A stretch of DNA of 64,000 bases from Naumovozyma dairenensis CBS 421 (GCF_000227115.2 NC_016480.1:1178001-1242000); one strand, 5' to 3'. Shown: positions 10,375 to 20,802, numbered from the stretch's first letter. Translations and numbers: made by a program. The notes: a model not told the origin generated them from the sequence alone.

Positions 10375-10718
10375 TGTATGTAACGGAAATAAAAAATAAA
10401 AGATAATGTTGATGCTACTATTAATATACATTAATTAAGCCATAATAAATGATGTATTTAATTTATTTATTTCTCTTCTACTTTATATAATGACAACAAA
10501 CCAGTCTCTATATTTGAACGTACAAAACAATACTAACAACGTCAAAAGTGATGAGATTTTGGTATCTTATCTTGTGGAGCAATATCAGATTTATTTGTGT
10601 CAATCATTTATTAATAATATACAATGTTTTCTTCGTCCTTTTCTATATATTATATAATTAAAAGTGTATTTAAACTAATACCTAACATTCTTGCATTTCA
10701 TGTCTTTTATATAATTTC

Positions 10719-11238
10719 TCATTTGGTTCTATGAGCGATAACCGGTTGACCAAATGGTAAGATTGTTTTGACATCTAATCCAGATTGAGCAGCAATGGCT
10801 CGGGGCGAGCTTTTTATGGTTTCATTGTAGACGGAGTTGCGAATAATTGTAGAAAATTGAATGGCATAAAACCAGAGATTGTCAGGTAGTTGAGCAGCTT
10901 TGAGCAGCGTACGATAATCATTTAGCAGAGTCAAATTCATTCGTTCAGCAACACCATTGGAGGCGGAGTCAGCCACCAAATTGAAGATGGGTTACATACC
11001 ATTACTTTTAAGATAATGATGAAGGAGCTTATTATCATATTCACGCCCGTGATCAAATTGGAAACATAGCACCTTAGAGTTGAATTGACGTTTTATAGTG
11101 TTAACGAGTGCAGTAATATCATGTAGCATAAGATCGGCAGTTTTGTTTCTTAATGGGAAGACCCAGCGAAAACGAGTAACTTCATCGGTAAAGGCCACAA
11201 ACCAAGATGGGATAAGGGTTTGTCTACAGAGACAGGAC
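10719..11238 (-). pseudogene. Ty1-like integrase core with an internal stop codon
   Basis: The frame contains the three retroviral-type integrase acidic residues: D in AFTDEVTRF, D in CFQFDHGREY and E in NGVAERMN. Exactly 35 codons separate the second D and the E, but one of them (just after SNGM, near 10989-10991) is TAA. The frame is otherwise the same on both sides, so this is a nonsense codon and not a frameshift. After the core it continues through LPDNLWFYAIQFSTIIRN and ILPFGQPVI, both typical of Ty1/Ty2, and stops at 10719. The element is therefore inactive. Confidence 0.8.
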
Positions 11239-11358
11239 NNNNNNNNNNNNNNNNNNNNNNNNNNNNNNNNNNNNNNNNNNNNNNNNNNNNNNNNNNNNNN
11301 NNNNNNNNNNNNNNNNNNNNNNNNNNNNNNNNNNNNNNNNNNNNNNNNNNNNNNNNNN
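11239..11358. other. Assembly gap (120 N)
   Basis: A run of 120 undetermined bases lies inside the retrotransposon. The true length may differ, as gaps in repeats are often placeholders. Translations running through it are meaningless. Confidence 0.98.
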
Positions 11359-12541
11359 TCGTTCTAGTGTTAGACTTCAGTTTGGGAATTGGATTGGTAG
11401 TAGATGGAGCTACTGCCTTAAAGCATTGATCACGAGTATGGCCCACTATGTGGCAGTAAGAGCACTTGGGTCGTGCTGATTGAGTGGTGGTAATGTAATC
11501 GTATTCGGCGGAAATACGAGTGTATATGTCAGAAATAGAGTACGGACTTTGCGATGTACGAAATTCCTTATTGATAGTGGAGTATGGACCGGTAAGAGCA
11601 TTTAAAATGTAGTCTTTGATTAGTGGTTCATATTGAGTAAGTTCCTTTGTGTCAATCTGTGAAATGATAGATTGCACATTAGCGTTAAAGATAAAGGCAG
11701 GCTCTTTGCTTTCGAAATGAAGGTCACATAATTTCCGCATGATAATAGTGATATCAGTGGCTTGCATGGCCAAGGTCATAGCTCTTTGCAATATAGTAAA
11801 TAGAGGTACAGAGGTCTCTTGGGCCTGTTTGACCCATTGAGGATAAAAATCCATTTTAACGTAAGTGGAAAATAACCACTGGAGGCCAAGTTCTTCCCAG
11901 TGAGAAGGTGTTCTTGCAGCTACACAATGTTTGTTTGGAATTAAATCACCATATTGAGATGAATTGAGATGGTCCAGAGTCCTAATCCAATTGGAAAATT
12001 CACCGGTACTTGAAATAGGGTAGAGCGGTGATGGTTTTTGAGGATTTAATGCATGAGGAACATCCCTATAGTGATTGACAATAGGTTGCAATGGCGGCTG
12101 GGAAAATGTTTGTGGAATTGGCAAATGATTATTATACATTGATTGTGAATACACATGTGGCGAAGGTGGTGCCGACATGTGGGATGGGGGTGCCATATTA
12201 TGGTTCATGGCAGGATATGGGTAATAATAGCCTTGTGGTGGGGGCATCCCATAGTAATGATATGGATATGGTGTATGCATGGATGGACCGTACTTCGGAG
12301 TGGATTGTTCATACATAGAAGAAGGTGGCACCTTATCTTTGTTAGATGATGTTGATTTATTTGGATCAACAGTGGTACTTGCCTCATGTTGAGGGAAGTT
12401 GAATGACTGAGTGTGGGAAGCGCGTGGGATATCATGTAAATTTAAAGTTGTTGATAAGTGATGGTTCACTTTGTTCATGAGTCCTCGGATCTGGAGTAAC
12501 ACTGGTGTGAAGGCCAGTATGCCTTGCTCGGTCGCCACCAT
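11359..12541 (-). pseudogene. Copia-type Gag with CCHC zinc knuckle, truncated at an assembly gap
   Basis: About 394 codons are open from the ATG at 12541 down to the gap. The N-terminal part (about residues 50-170) is rich in Pro, Tyr, His, Met and Ser, like the N-terminal Gag of Ty1-group elements. A central capsid-like region follows, then the zinc knuckle C-x2-C-x4-H-x4-C encoded at 11423-11464. Ty1 and Ty2 Gag lack such a knuckle while Ty4-type Gag has one, so the knuckle next to a Ty1-like integrase is notable. A stop lies just upstream in frame. The 3' end cannot be read through the Ns. Confidence 0.75.
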
Positions 12542-12970
12542 GATGATATTTAGGATCTACTCCATGACTAATCTTGCTCTTACTATTCTTATCCCATGCA
12601 TCTATAGAATATTTGGTTCCAGCAAAAACATAATGCATAACTGCCGAACCAGGGCCAATACAATCAACCCATAAGCAAGAATTGTATTTCTTCACTTAAT
12701 TTAGTGGTGCATTTTGATTTCCAACCCCTTTTAAGCGAAAAGGTTTCTACTATCAGACTTTATTATTCCTAAGGTACAACCATTTTATATTGCTGGGTGT
12801 TCTTATATTGCTCGTGATATTGAGTTCTGTATTCCATATTTATGCATTGATGTTTAACGATAGCTCTAAGTAGGCATGATTTCTATTTGTAATATTAAAT
12901 TTTATGAGTGTTCTTTAAATAGAAATAAAGGAAAATATCAGCTTATGTATTACCTATTGCCCATATTTAA

Positions 12971-14845
12971 TTATGAATCTCTCTTAATTATTAATGCGGC
13001 AGATTGCCAACCACCAGCCGCTACGCCAACGCAAATATAATCTTTCTCAAGTTCAATTTTCGTTGGTTTTAATACTTTCACATTTCTTTCTCCATTCCAG
13101 GTACCAATGTGGAGATCATTAACAATATGCTGAGGTCTACCCAATCCTAGACAACCAGAATATTGACTTTCAACACCCCATACATATAACTTGCCTTGTT
13201 CAGTAACTGCAAGTATATGGTAGTCCCCACCAGATAATGATAAAATTCGATCTTCTGGATCCTCAAGTGCCAATTCTGTTAGTGAATTCATTTCACAGGA
13301 ACCGTCTTGTACATGCATTGAATAACAAAGGTTTTGATCTGTAAAGACAACTAATTTTGACAAACAGCTAATGACCTTCACCAATTTTCCCTTCACTTTA
13401 TCCGTTGGTAAAGTGACCTTGTTAACAATGCCCAGTTTCTTATATTCATACAAAGTATCCCCTTTATAGTCAATATAAAATACATGGCTATCCTCAGTAC
13501 AGGTAAAATCAATGACTTTATCATCACCGCTGATGGAACTTGTGTTTGGAATGATAAAATAATTGGCCTTAGAGTATAATTCTCCTCGTTTTAAAGCTTT
13601 TCTACTTTTCCATACAACCAACCCAACATCATAAATGAAAACACAATTAAAATCCCAGCCACATGCTATTTTCAAAATAGGATTAGTTTCCTTGGAAGGT
13701 AACCCATCAAATATAACTTTTACACCATGTTCCGTTGATGGGTTATCCCAACTATATAACTCATTTTCAGTATCTAGGGCCAAAAAATGACTTCTACCTG
13801 ATGTAATACCAATAAATTTAATTGAACCCAAGACTTCCTTATCAATCTTAAACGATGGTGGGTTATTACTATAAACTGGGAAAGAATGTCTGGTAAACAT
13901 CCTTCGGATATGTTTATTACCTGGCACTAATTCTGTTGCGAAATTTTCCATAGTTTGTAATTCATCGTATATATTACGATGTGGGCCAATAGTTTCTATC
14001 ACTTCATCTTGTCTTCCTATGGGAGAATGATTTGTTTGCTGTGTTGGGGTAGGTGTAGGTCCATAATGGTGAGGGGTTGGAGGATGGAAGGTACCGGTAG
14101 TGTTGATGGAAGTCGTAGGTCCTCTCGTGATATTTACTCGAGGCCAAGAATGCTCTACACTTTGGATAGCTTCTCTAAATGGGTTAAAATCTTCTTCATT
14201 ATTCTCAGGTCCCGGTCCTCGATGACTCCCTGAATACGTTGGCCCCGTAGAATATAATTTACCTGACCTCGTCAGTATTTGGAAAGAATACCCGCCACCG
14301 GATATTTGGACAATAGAGTCGCTACTATCATCATCAGCGGTTGTGGTAACTAATTCAGAATTTTCACCATTAGAAAACCATGGGACCTCTATAGGCTTGT
14401 TAACTCCGAATTTAAACCTCGTTGATGTTCCATTTAAATCATCCTCAGTCACTGCTGGGTTCGAGACAGCTGTATATCCCAACCTGGCATGCTTGAGACA
14501 CCCCCAAGTATAAAGTTTAGCGTCTTTAGAACGTAATTTGAAGAGTTCATTCCAGCTCACATTTGGAAATGCATTTAGCATGATAGCTTCCGAGCAAGTT
14601 TTAAATTTCTCAGAATTTTTAGTGCGAAATGGTTCATCATTCGTATATAATGTCCCGTATGCCTTATGGAATAATTCATGCCATAGTGTTTGGGATTCAT
14701 TGAAGTTCAGTAACTTATGATAATACTTGTTTGTTAGGGATAGATTCTCAATGTCTTCTCGATCTAAAAATGGTAATGTAGACTGTATAATATCAGGCGG
14801 CAAAGATCCTGGAAAATGATTAGTTTCGGTTTTGGATTTCTCCAT
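12971..14845 (-). CDS. SAF1: F-box protein with RCC1-type repeats (SCF substrate adaptor)
   Basis: A 624-residue protein (about 637 in S. cerevisiae). An F-box lies at about residues 14-60 (LPPDIIQSTLPFLDREDIENL). RCC1-like segments follow: KLYTWGCLKHARLGY, ISGGGYSFQILTRSGKLYSTG, GITSGRSHFLALDTENELYSW, LSGGDYHILAVTEQGKLYVWG and VAAGGWQSAAL. Known role: adaptor of an SCF ubiquitin ligase that targets unprocessed vacuolar or lysosomal hydrolase precursors and adenine deaminase (Aah1) on entry to quiescence. Order with DUG2 matches YBR280C-YBR281C. Start at ATG 14845. Confidence 0.93.
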   Translation of the reverse strand: MEKSKTETNHFPGSLPPDIIQSTLPFLDREDIENLSLTNKYYHKLLNFNESQTLWHELFHKAYGTLYTNDEPFRTKNSEKFKTCSEAIMLNAFPNVSWNELFKLRSKDAKLYTWGCLKHARLGYTAVSNPAVTEDDLNGTSTRFKFGVNKPIEVPWFSNGENSELVTTTADDDSSDSIVQISGGGYSFQILTRSGKLYSTGPTYSGSHRGPGPENNEEDFNPFREAIQSVEHSWPRVNITRGPTTSINTTGTFHPPTPHHYGPTPTPTQQTNHSPIGRQDEVIETIGPHRNIYDELQTMENFATELVPGNKHIRRMFTRHSFPVYSNNPPSFKIDKEVLGSIKFIGITSGRSHFLALDTENELYSWDNPSTEHGVKVIFDGLPSKETNPILKIACGWDFNCVFIYDVGLVVWKSRKALKRGELYSKANYFIIPNTSSISGDDKVIDFTCTEDSHVFYIDYKGDTLYEYKKLGIVNKVTLPTDKVKGKLVKVISCLSKLVVFTDQNLCYSMHVQDGSCEMNSLTELALEDPEDRILSLSGGDYHILAVTEQGKLYVWGVESQYSGCLGLGRPQHIVNDLHIGTWNGERNVKVLKPTKIELEKDYICVGVAAGGWQSAALIIKRDS

Positions 14846-15216
14846 GATTATGTTACGCTTGCTTTTATCTCGTTATCCCGGTTTATATAAATATGAATAT
14901 TAATGCTTTCAAATTCTTAGACGATTAGGCAATGAGAATTGCTTTACTGTTGGGAACTTATTAAAGGGTTCCCTAATTTCTTTACCTTTAAATACTTCCT
15001 TTGAAATGATTCATCGGGGGAAACGAGAAATCCGGAGATCTGCAATGTGCGCTCAAATTTAAAAGCATTGATACTTCATAGAAAGAATGTAAGACAAAAC
15101 AAGAAATAGCATATATACGAAACCTCAGTTTTATATATAAAACGATATTCTTTTAGCTGCAGTAATAACAATAACAAAAAATAATAAGGGTAACAATCTT
15201 CTTGAAAAACATCTAT
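14846..15216. other. SAF1 promoter and DUG2 terminator region
   Basis: 371 bases between two minus-strand genes. I see no gene, repeat or recognisable site in it. Confidence 0.4.
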
Positions 15217-17928
15217 CTATAGTCTATTAAATACGTTAGTTAATATTTCTGCTAGTTTTGTCCAGTTCTTAATCCTTAGATTTTCATTATTTAAATGTGC
15301 GTTGTCTGTCGATTGTCCACAAGGTATCTGGACTGCTTGTGCATCAAAGATCCGTTCCAAATCTCGAATACATGGAATTGATCCACCTTCTCTAACAAAT
15401 AATGGTTCCATATCCCAAGCCGCTGTAACTTCTTCCTTTAATATTTGGTACGCATGATTTGTTGGATCACCTAACCATGCTTCTGCTTCATTCAATATTG
15501 TCACTTCTATATGATTCTTTGTTGGTAATTTTGCAAATGTTTGTTTAATGTATTCAGTCAAATCCTTCTTGACTTGTTCAACACTTTGTTCTGGAACCAA
15601 TCTGATAGATAACCCGATGCTTGCAGATTTCGGTATGACGGTAATATTACCGGGACCACTCATTTTCAAGGTTGTGATGGATAAAGAGGGTTTCGTCCAA
15701 TTAATTATTAGTTCCTCTATTGTGATCTTTTTGTCTATATTTGCTTCTTTCATAATTTCTTGAAACATTGCATAGTCTGTTGCACTTAGTTCTTTCAACG
15801 GTAAATAGAAATTTGGAATTTGAATGCGACCATCTTCAGATTGTAATTTAGAAATGACATTTATCAAATCAGTCGTTGGTTCTCTATGAACACCACCATC
15901 CACACCAGAATGTCTATCAGGCTCATCACCCCATATGCTGACCTGGGCATTAATAACACCTCTTAGTCCATAATTCAAACATGGGTGTTCTTGGTCTACC
16001 CAGGAAGAATTACTCATCAAAATCCAGTCAATTTTTTCACCAATAATATTCCTATATTTCTGACAAACTTCAGAAAATCCAGGTGAACCAATTTCTTCAT
16101 TCCCCTCGATTAAAAATACAACATCATTGATCAATTTATCTTCTTGAAATAAACTTGCCACACTGTGAATTGCACTAACTAAAGGCCCCTTATTGTCACT
16201 GACGCCACGACCTTTCAAATACCCATTTTCACAGGTCAAATGAAAGGGATTCGTATTCCACTTTTCTGTGTCACCTGCGGGAATGACATCAAAATGACCA
16301 TACCATAAGATACGTTTTTTCTCTCCAGTCTCACTGTTTCCCTTACCTTTAAAATGGGCGAATACAACTGGATTTGCACCATTTGATACTGGGAATAATC
16401 TTGAATCGGCAGCCCCGAAATTTCTCAATAATTGTTGTAAATAAGTAGCACATCTTCTAGTTTGTAGTTGTTGTTGAGTATCGTGAGTTTGAGAAACTGT
16501 CTGGTATGATATTAATTCGCGTAATGTCTTAAGCATTTCTTCACTGTTCACCATTGCTGGCTGATATGTTACCCATGATGCAGTTCTTTCAAATCTTGAA
16601 GGAACTGCTTGTGCGGTGAATCCATAGGCATCACCACTTGTTACTGTTTTCATTGGTGTTATTCTTTGACTGAATAAATGTGATATGTCCCATAATGTTA
16701 AAGACCCATCATTACCACCAGTTAGTAAGCTTGGTAAACTTTCTTGGCCTTTCGTTTCTCTTTCGAATATTTCAGACGTTAGTAGATTACCTTGATTGGG
16801 ATTCCAGTGGTGGATTTGATTTTCGAAAAATAATGTTATACCAGATTTGTCAACTGCGAAAATATGATCATTGAACACTGATAAAGATATGATATCTGAT
16901 TTATCTGTAGTGTTTAAGGTGGAGATTAATTGTTTAGTATTTAAATCCCAAATGTTAATGATACCATCACTTAGGCCACAATATAAGAACGGGAATTCAA
17001 TTGTTTGGGATAACACACTATCTTCATTATCCATGTCCTCATCAATCAGTGATACCTTTATCGACCCATTGCCTTGAATTTTTTCAAATTTCCATGTTTT
17101 ACTAACCCCATCTCCACCGGATGAGATGATGTACCCATACTTGCATTCATCCCCAGATTCCATAGAGGATGGTACTGGATAGTCTTGATTAAAATGACAA
17201 TTGAAGCTCGAACACATCTTACAAATAGAATAAATGAACCCATTATGAGCATATTTAATGATATTTTCGGAAGGTATTTCCAAAATAGTATTATTTGTAA
17301 TTTTCAAATTGGTTGTATTAGTGGTAACCAAATTAATTGTTTGACTTGTAGGTGATAAATCCAATGACGATGAAGATGCAGCACCTGAACCAGTTGGACC
17401 AAATGAATCGAAAAATTTATCATATCTTCTATGTGGTAATCTATTGAGATCAATTTCTTCATTTGAATTCATAGCATGTATTCTTAAAAATATATTATCC
17501 AAGTATAATAAACTTGCGTTTTGACAACCAAATACTATGGTATCTAATAAATCTAAATATGTTATTGAGAAAATATCACCTATATCAGTGACTGAATAGA
17601 TGGTGGCTAATTCCTCCACGTTTATTAAGTTTTTCATCGAATTGTTATCTACTGACCAAATTCTTACTAGGGAGTCAGCGCCTGCAGAAAATAAATGTCG
17701 TTCATCATTAGATCTAGTCATACATAACACACTTGATCTTGTATTTGTTTCAGTAGAATTGCCTAATTGGATTGTCTTGATAAGGTTGTAAGTCGGCAGA
17801 TGGAAAACTAAGATTTTAGAGTCTTGTGTACCTGCAAACAATAGTTTCTTTGAAGGGAATGATACGACTGATAAGATGGAATATTTATGATTCCATCGAT
17901 GTATTAATTCTGGTCTTGATACATTCAT
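15217..17928 (-). CDS. DUG2: Glutathione-degrading Dug2-Dug3 complex subunit (WD repeats plus M20 peptidase domain)
   Basis: A 903-residue protein (about 878 in S. cerevisiae). The N-terminal half has WD40-type repeats (for example the GADSLVRIWSVD and GNDGSLTLWDI endings). The C-terminal half is a peptidase M20 domain with LWYGHFDVIPAG, GRGVSDNKGP and EGNEEIG metal-site motifs. Known role: with Dug3 it forms a cytosolic amidotransferase-like complex that cleaves the gamma-glutamyl bond of glutathione, with Dug1 splitting the remaining Cys-Gly. The frame is open 35 codons further upstream but only from a TTG; the ATG at 17928 is chosen because MNVSRPELIHRWN lines up with the conserved family start. 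Confidence 0.93.
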   Translation of the reverse strand: MNVSRPELIHRWNHKYSILSVVSFPSKKLLFAGTQDSKILVFHLPTYNLIKTIQLGNSTETNTRSSVLCMTRSNDERHLFSAGADSLVRIWSVDNNSMKNLINVEELATIYSVTDIGDIFSITYLDLLDTIVFGCQNASLLYLDNIFLRIHAMNSNEEIDLNRLPHRRYDKFFDSFGPTGSGAASSSSLDLSPTSQTINLVTTNTTNLKITNNTILEIPSENIIKYAHNGFIYSICKMCSSFNCHFNQDYPVPSSMESGDECKYGYIISSGGDGVSKTWKFEKIQGNGSIKVSLIDEDMDNEDSVLSQTIEFPFLYCGLSDGIINIWDLNTKQLISTLNTTDKSDIISLSVFNDHIFAVDKSGITLFFENQIHHWNPNQGNLLTSEIFERETKGQESLPSLLTGGNDGSLTLWDISHLFSQRITPMKTVTSGDAYGFTAQAVPSRFERTASWVTYQPAMVNSEEMLKTLRELISYQTVSQTHDTQQQLQTRRCATYLQQLLRNFGAADSRLFPVSNGANPVVFAHFKGKGNSETGEKKRILWYGHFDVIPAGDTEKWNTNPFHLTCENGYLKGRGVSDNKGPLVSAIHSVASLFQEDKLINDVVFLIEGNEEIGSPGFSEVCQKYRNIIGEKIDWILMSNSSWVDQEHPCLNYGLRGVINAQVSIWGDEPDRHSGVDGGVHREPTTDLINVISKLQSEDGRIQIPNFYLPLKELSATDYAMFQEIMKEANIDKKITIEELIINWTKPSLSITTLKMSGPGNITVIPKSASIGLSIRLVPEQSVEQVKKDLTEYIKQTFAKLPTKNHIEVTILNEAEAWLGDPTNHAYQILKEEVTAAWDMEPLFVREGGSIPCIRDLERIFDAQAVQIPCGQSTDNAHLNNENLRIKNWTKLAEILTNVFNRL

Positions 17929-18107
17929 TTTTTTAATAATTTTTGTTGGCTTTCCGCTTTCGAAATCAGAAAAGAACAATTGATAGATATAATTCGGTTC
18001 TGCTATTAAATTATGGTTACCAATTCGGATCAATGTATGATCTCAAAGCTGGTGTCAATTAACTTCCCATCATTCAGTATCTCTGATAGTCATTGATGTT
18101 TCTTTAT

Positions 18108-18114
18108 TGACTCA
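18108..18114 (+). promoter_or_regulatory. Gcn4-type site TGACTCA upstream of DUG2
   Basis: A perfect TGACTCA, the Gcn4 (AP-1-like) consensus, lies about 180 bases upstream of the DUG2 ATG in the promoter shared with MRPL27. Glutathione breakdown supplies amino acids and sulfur, so Gcn4 control would make sense, but a 7-bp match alone is weak evidence. Confidence 0.45.
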
Positions 18115-18139
18115 ATTGATTTACAAGTAAGGTCATATG

Positions 18140-18147
18140 CGGGTAAC
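18140..18147 (+). promoter_or_regulatory. Reb1-type site between DUG2 and MRPL27
   Basis: CGGGTAAC matches the Reb1 core and lies 26 bases from the Gcn4-type site, in the 375-base divergent promoter. It probably sets a nucleosome-free region for both genes (inference). Confidence 0.5.
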
Positions 18148-18303
18148 GCCACTTCTTGAAAGTTAAGAAGAATACTAAAGGAACTTTGAGGCAGATTTTA
18201 AAGGTTTTGCCAAATACATAACGTATATTCACTTTATAAAGATAGCATATTAACTGGAGAAGGATAAAAGCAGGAATCGAATCCATTGAACTAAATTGCA
18301 TGA

Positions 18304-18741
18304 ATGAGAGCAACAAATATCTTACAATTTCAAAGCACACCAGTAACGAACTTACTGAGACCGTGGAAGAAATTCAAAGATGGTACGATATTTTATGGTC
18401 TCACTAAGACCGGTAACAAGCGAACACCATTAACGACGAAACAAGGTAACAAGACGATGTATAAAGGTACCAGATCTTCAGGTATAGGTAGACATACGAA
18501 ATATGGTGAATATGTTATTAATTGGAGGAAGGTTAGGACATTTGTTACTCCGACATTTCCGAATTTGGAATTAAAACCTTTGGTTAGCCATAATACGAAT
18601 GAATTAAGACACGAATTTACTGGGTTTAAAAAGGGTCCATTAGATAAAAATTTATATTTTGAAAAAATTAAAGAATTTATTCGGGATGGGAGAGTTCAAG
18701 GGAAGGCAAGTGATGTTTCTTGTCATGCTGAAAGAGGTTGA
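18304..18741 (+). CDS. MRPL27: Mitochondrial large-subunit ribosomal protein mL41
   Basis: A 145-residue protein, nearly identical in length to S. cerevisiae MrpL27 (about 146). The diagnostic stretches are [37 protein letters not shown] and [15 protein letters not shown], ending in SCHAERG. Known role: component of the mitoribosomal large subunit. Another ATG at 18300 is in a different frame and is ignored. Neighbours DUG2 and SSH1 match YBR281C-YBR282W-YBR283C. Confidence 0.95.
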   Translation: MRATNILQFQSTPVTNLLRPWKKFKDGTIFYGLTKTGNKRTPLTTKQGNKTMYKGTRSSGIGRHTKYGEYVINWRKVRTFVTPTFPNLELKPLVSHNTNELRHEFTGFKKGPLDKNLYFEKIKEFIRDGRVQGKASDVSCHAERG

Positions 18742-19201
18742 TTCATATGCGTATGTGTGAACATTTAACCCGAATTAACAAGGAATTATCTTCACATGTA
18801 TATATAACTATGAAAATAAGATATTCCATCTGACATTATCGCATATTAATCTCTATAGAGTCGTGTATGTCTAAATATTTATATGAGAAGCAAAAGGGCT
18901 CACATACTAAAAATATAAATTGATATTCATAATGAAAGATATTAGTAGGAAGTAAAGTTTATTTAAAGATACATATAGATAAATAATGACACATATATGA
19001 TTATGAGGAACATTCACCATTGGTAGAATAACATGCAGAATTTAGAGATTCAAAACCGTAAACATTCCGAAGAGAATGGACATATTTTTCATAACCTATA
19101 TACTATTATATGGTGCCCTTCAAAAAATAACATAATAGTAAAGTATTACTAATAATGGTATGCGATTAATTTTTATCGGTTGTTTTTTTTTTAGTTTAGG
19201 T
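18742..19201. other. Convergent spacer between MRPL27 and SSH1
   Basis: 460 AT-rich bases holding both 3' ends. No gene is visible. A weak centromere-element-III-like string near 19060 was considered and dismissed. Confidence 0.4.
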
Positions 19202-20802
19202 TCACATACCAGCGTTAGGTGCACCCAAAACAGAAGATAAAGCACTTTGACCACCACTTTGTTGATAATCTAGAGTAATCAATTCTAATAATGAGAACCC
19301 ACCAGCAATACCTATCACAATACCAGCGGCTTTACCTTTCAAACCTAATAATTCACCAGTAACAGCTAATAGGGCAAGCATAGCAGCACCAGTATTAGAT
19401 GCCACTGGGACAATCTTATCTAATTCTTTAGCGATGTTTTGTTCTCTACGTCCAGTTAATGTGATACCTTGATCTTTAAATTCAGCAGCTAAATCACGAG
19501 CTGATGAACCTGAGATATTTTGCCATTGAGAGGCGAAGCAAATACTTGTAAAAACAACGAAGGAAGTGTAAACAACAAAAGTTAATGGTTGAGAGACCAT
19601 ACCACCGAAGAATGATCTTGGTGGGGTCAATAGTGATAGTGGGAAAGTTGGTACAGCTAAAAGGTTGTTGACGTTATCATAATGACCCAAGATCTTGCAG
19701 ATTATACTTTCTTGATTGTTGTTAGCAACAATTTGAATTAAAATGAAGGAAAAGATGTGGACGTAGAATAGAACAATGTATGAGAACAATAAAGCAAGAG
19801 CACCAATATTTAATAGACGGATAGGATAGACATTGTTAACACCACGAGTTCTAGTAGATCTAACTGGTAATTCCAAACGGACACTTTGTAAGTAACAAAC
19901 AATGGCAGCAAAAAGGACAACGACGACAGTGGTTGTAAAATTTGGTAAGTAATCTCTGGTGAAAGAAGCAATGATACCACCAAGTATAGTGGTATCCTTA
20001 TTTCTAAAACTTTGAATTAAGTTCATTAGGGAACCCTGTGCTTCAGTATGACCTGCAGCGTCAATTTTAATTTGACTTACACCGAAGGTATCAGCAATAA
20101 AGTTGGTAGCGACAGCTGCCGTATTTAAAATCATAATCCCGGATGCGAAACCGAAACCTTTGTCAACTACTTCAGTTAATAAGGTGATAAACAAACCAGC
20201 ACCACATAATTGAAAGTTTAATAGGGCAATTTGAAGGATGGATAGATTAGCACCATAATATCCAGAGAAGATGAAAATGTTGGTTAAGATGAAATATTGA
20301 GAAACAGCGAATAATTTAGTTAAAGTTTGGAACAATTCTCGATCTTTTTGAATTTTGAAGTTGACTTTAATGATCTTCAAACCTGCTAATAATTGTAATA
20401 ATAGAGCACTTGAAATAATTGGGAAAATACCGAATTCTAGAAGGGTCTTTGGAGAAGCTGCAAAGACACCACGTAAGAAATAAATTGGATCATTCACAGT
20501 GGCAGTTTGAAAGTCCTTAGAAATACCTGTCAATGGGAATTCTGCAAAAAGGTAGATTAACGCAGTGAAGATAGTGTAAACCATCTTCTCATCGAATGGG
20601 ACCCTTTCGAGTGGACTTTCCACTTCAGGTAGAATTGGTAAAAAAGGCTTTGCCACATCAATAAGACGAACTGTAAACAAAAAAAATTACGAAAGAATAA
20701 GGCGCGATGTTAGTAATTGTAATGTTATGAATGGTCGATGATCAATTCAATAATTGATTGACTCACCACGAATAACAGAAATATTGACATACAGCCAGCC
20801 AT
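19202..20802 (-). CDS. SSH1: Sec61-like ER translocon channel subunit Ssh1, two exons
   Basis: The CDS is join(19202..20670, 20793..20802) on the minus strand and encodes 492 residues, against about 490 in S. cerevisiae. It is a SecY/Sec61-alpha family protein with about ten transmembrane segments; blocks such as DPIYFLRGVF, GFGFASGIMILNTA and QSVRLELPVRSTR are typical. Known role: the channel of the second ER translocon (with Sbh2 and Sss1), which acts co-translationally. The open frame begins without an ATG at 20680. Adding exon 1, ATGGCTGGCT, restores MAGFRLID, matching MSGFRLID in S. cerevisiae. Total coding length is 1479 bases, in frame. Order matches YBR283C. Confidence 0.93.
20671..20792 (-). 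other. SSH1: Spliceosomal intron of SSH1, 122 nt
   Basis: Read on the minus strand, the 5' splice site is GTATGT at 20792-20787, a perfect branch site TACTAAC lies at 20715-20709, and the 3' splice site is TTTACAG ending at 20671, after a T-rich tract. The branch adenosine is about 40 nt from the 3' site, as usual in yeast. Exon 1 is only 10 nt. S. cerevisiae SSH1 has no intron to my knowledge. The signals and the restored N-terminus support it strongly, although no transcript is seen. Confidence 0.92.

Larger units (their letters stand above)
10719..12541 (-). mobile_element. Degenerate Ty1/copia-type LTR retrotransposon fragment
   Basis: This remnant contains a gag frame with a CCHC zinc knuckle followed by part of a Ty1-like integrase, all on the minus strand, inserted between PAF1 and SAF1, which are adjacent in S. 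cerevisiae. The gag-to-integrase order is the copia (Pseudoviridae) order. Reverse transcriptase and RNase H are absent: the frame ends after the integrase core. No pair of long terminal repeats could be matched between the flanks (10480-10718 and 12700-12960). A 120-N gap hides the gag-integrase junction, so any protease region there is unseen. Not a functional copy. Confidence 0.85.

Noticed and set aside
12432..12695. 87-codon minus-strand frame overlapping the gag start
   Set aside because: It is in another frame than gag, has no similarity to a known product and is probably leader sequence of the element.
12700..12960. 5' LTR of the copia remnant
   Set aside because: No TG...CA-bounded repeat shared with the other flank and no clear primer-binding site could be found.
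17929..18033. N-terminal extension of DUG2 from a TTG
   Set aside because: Yeast nuclear genes use ATG, and the ATG at 17928 gives the conserved family start.
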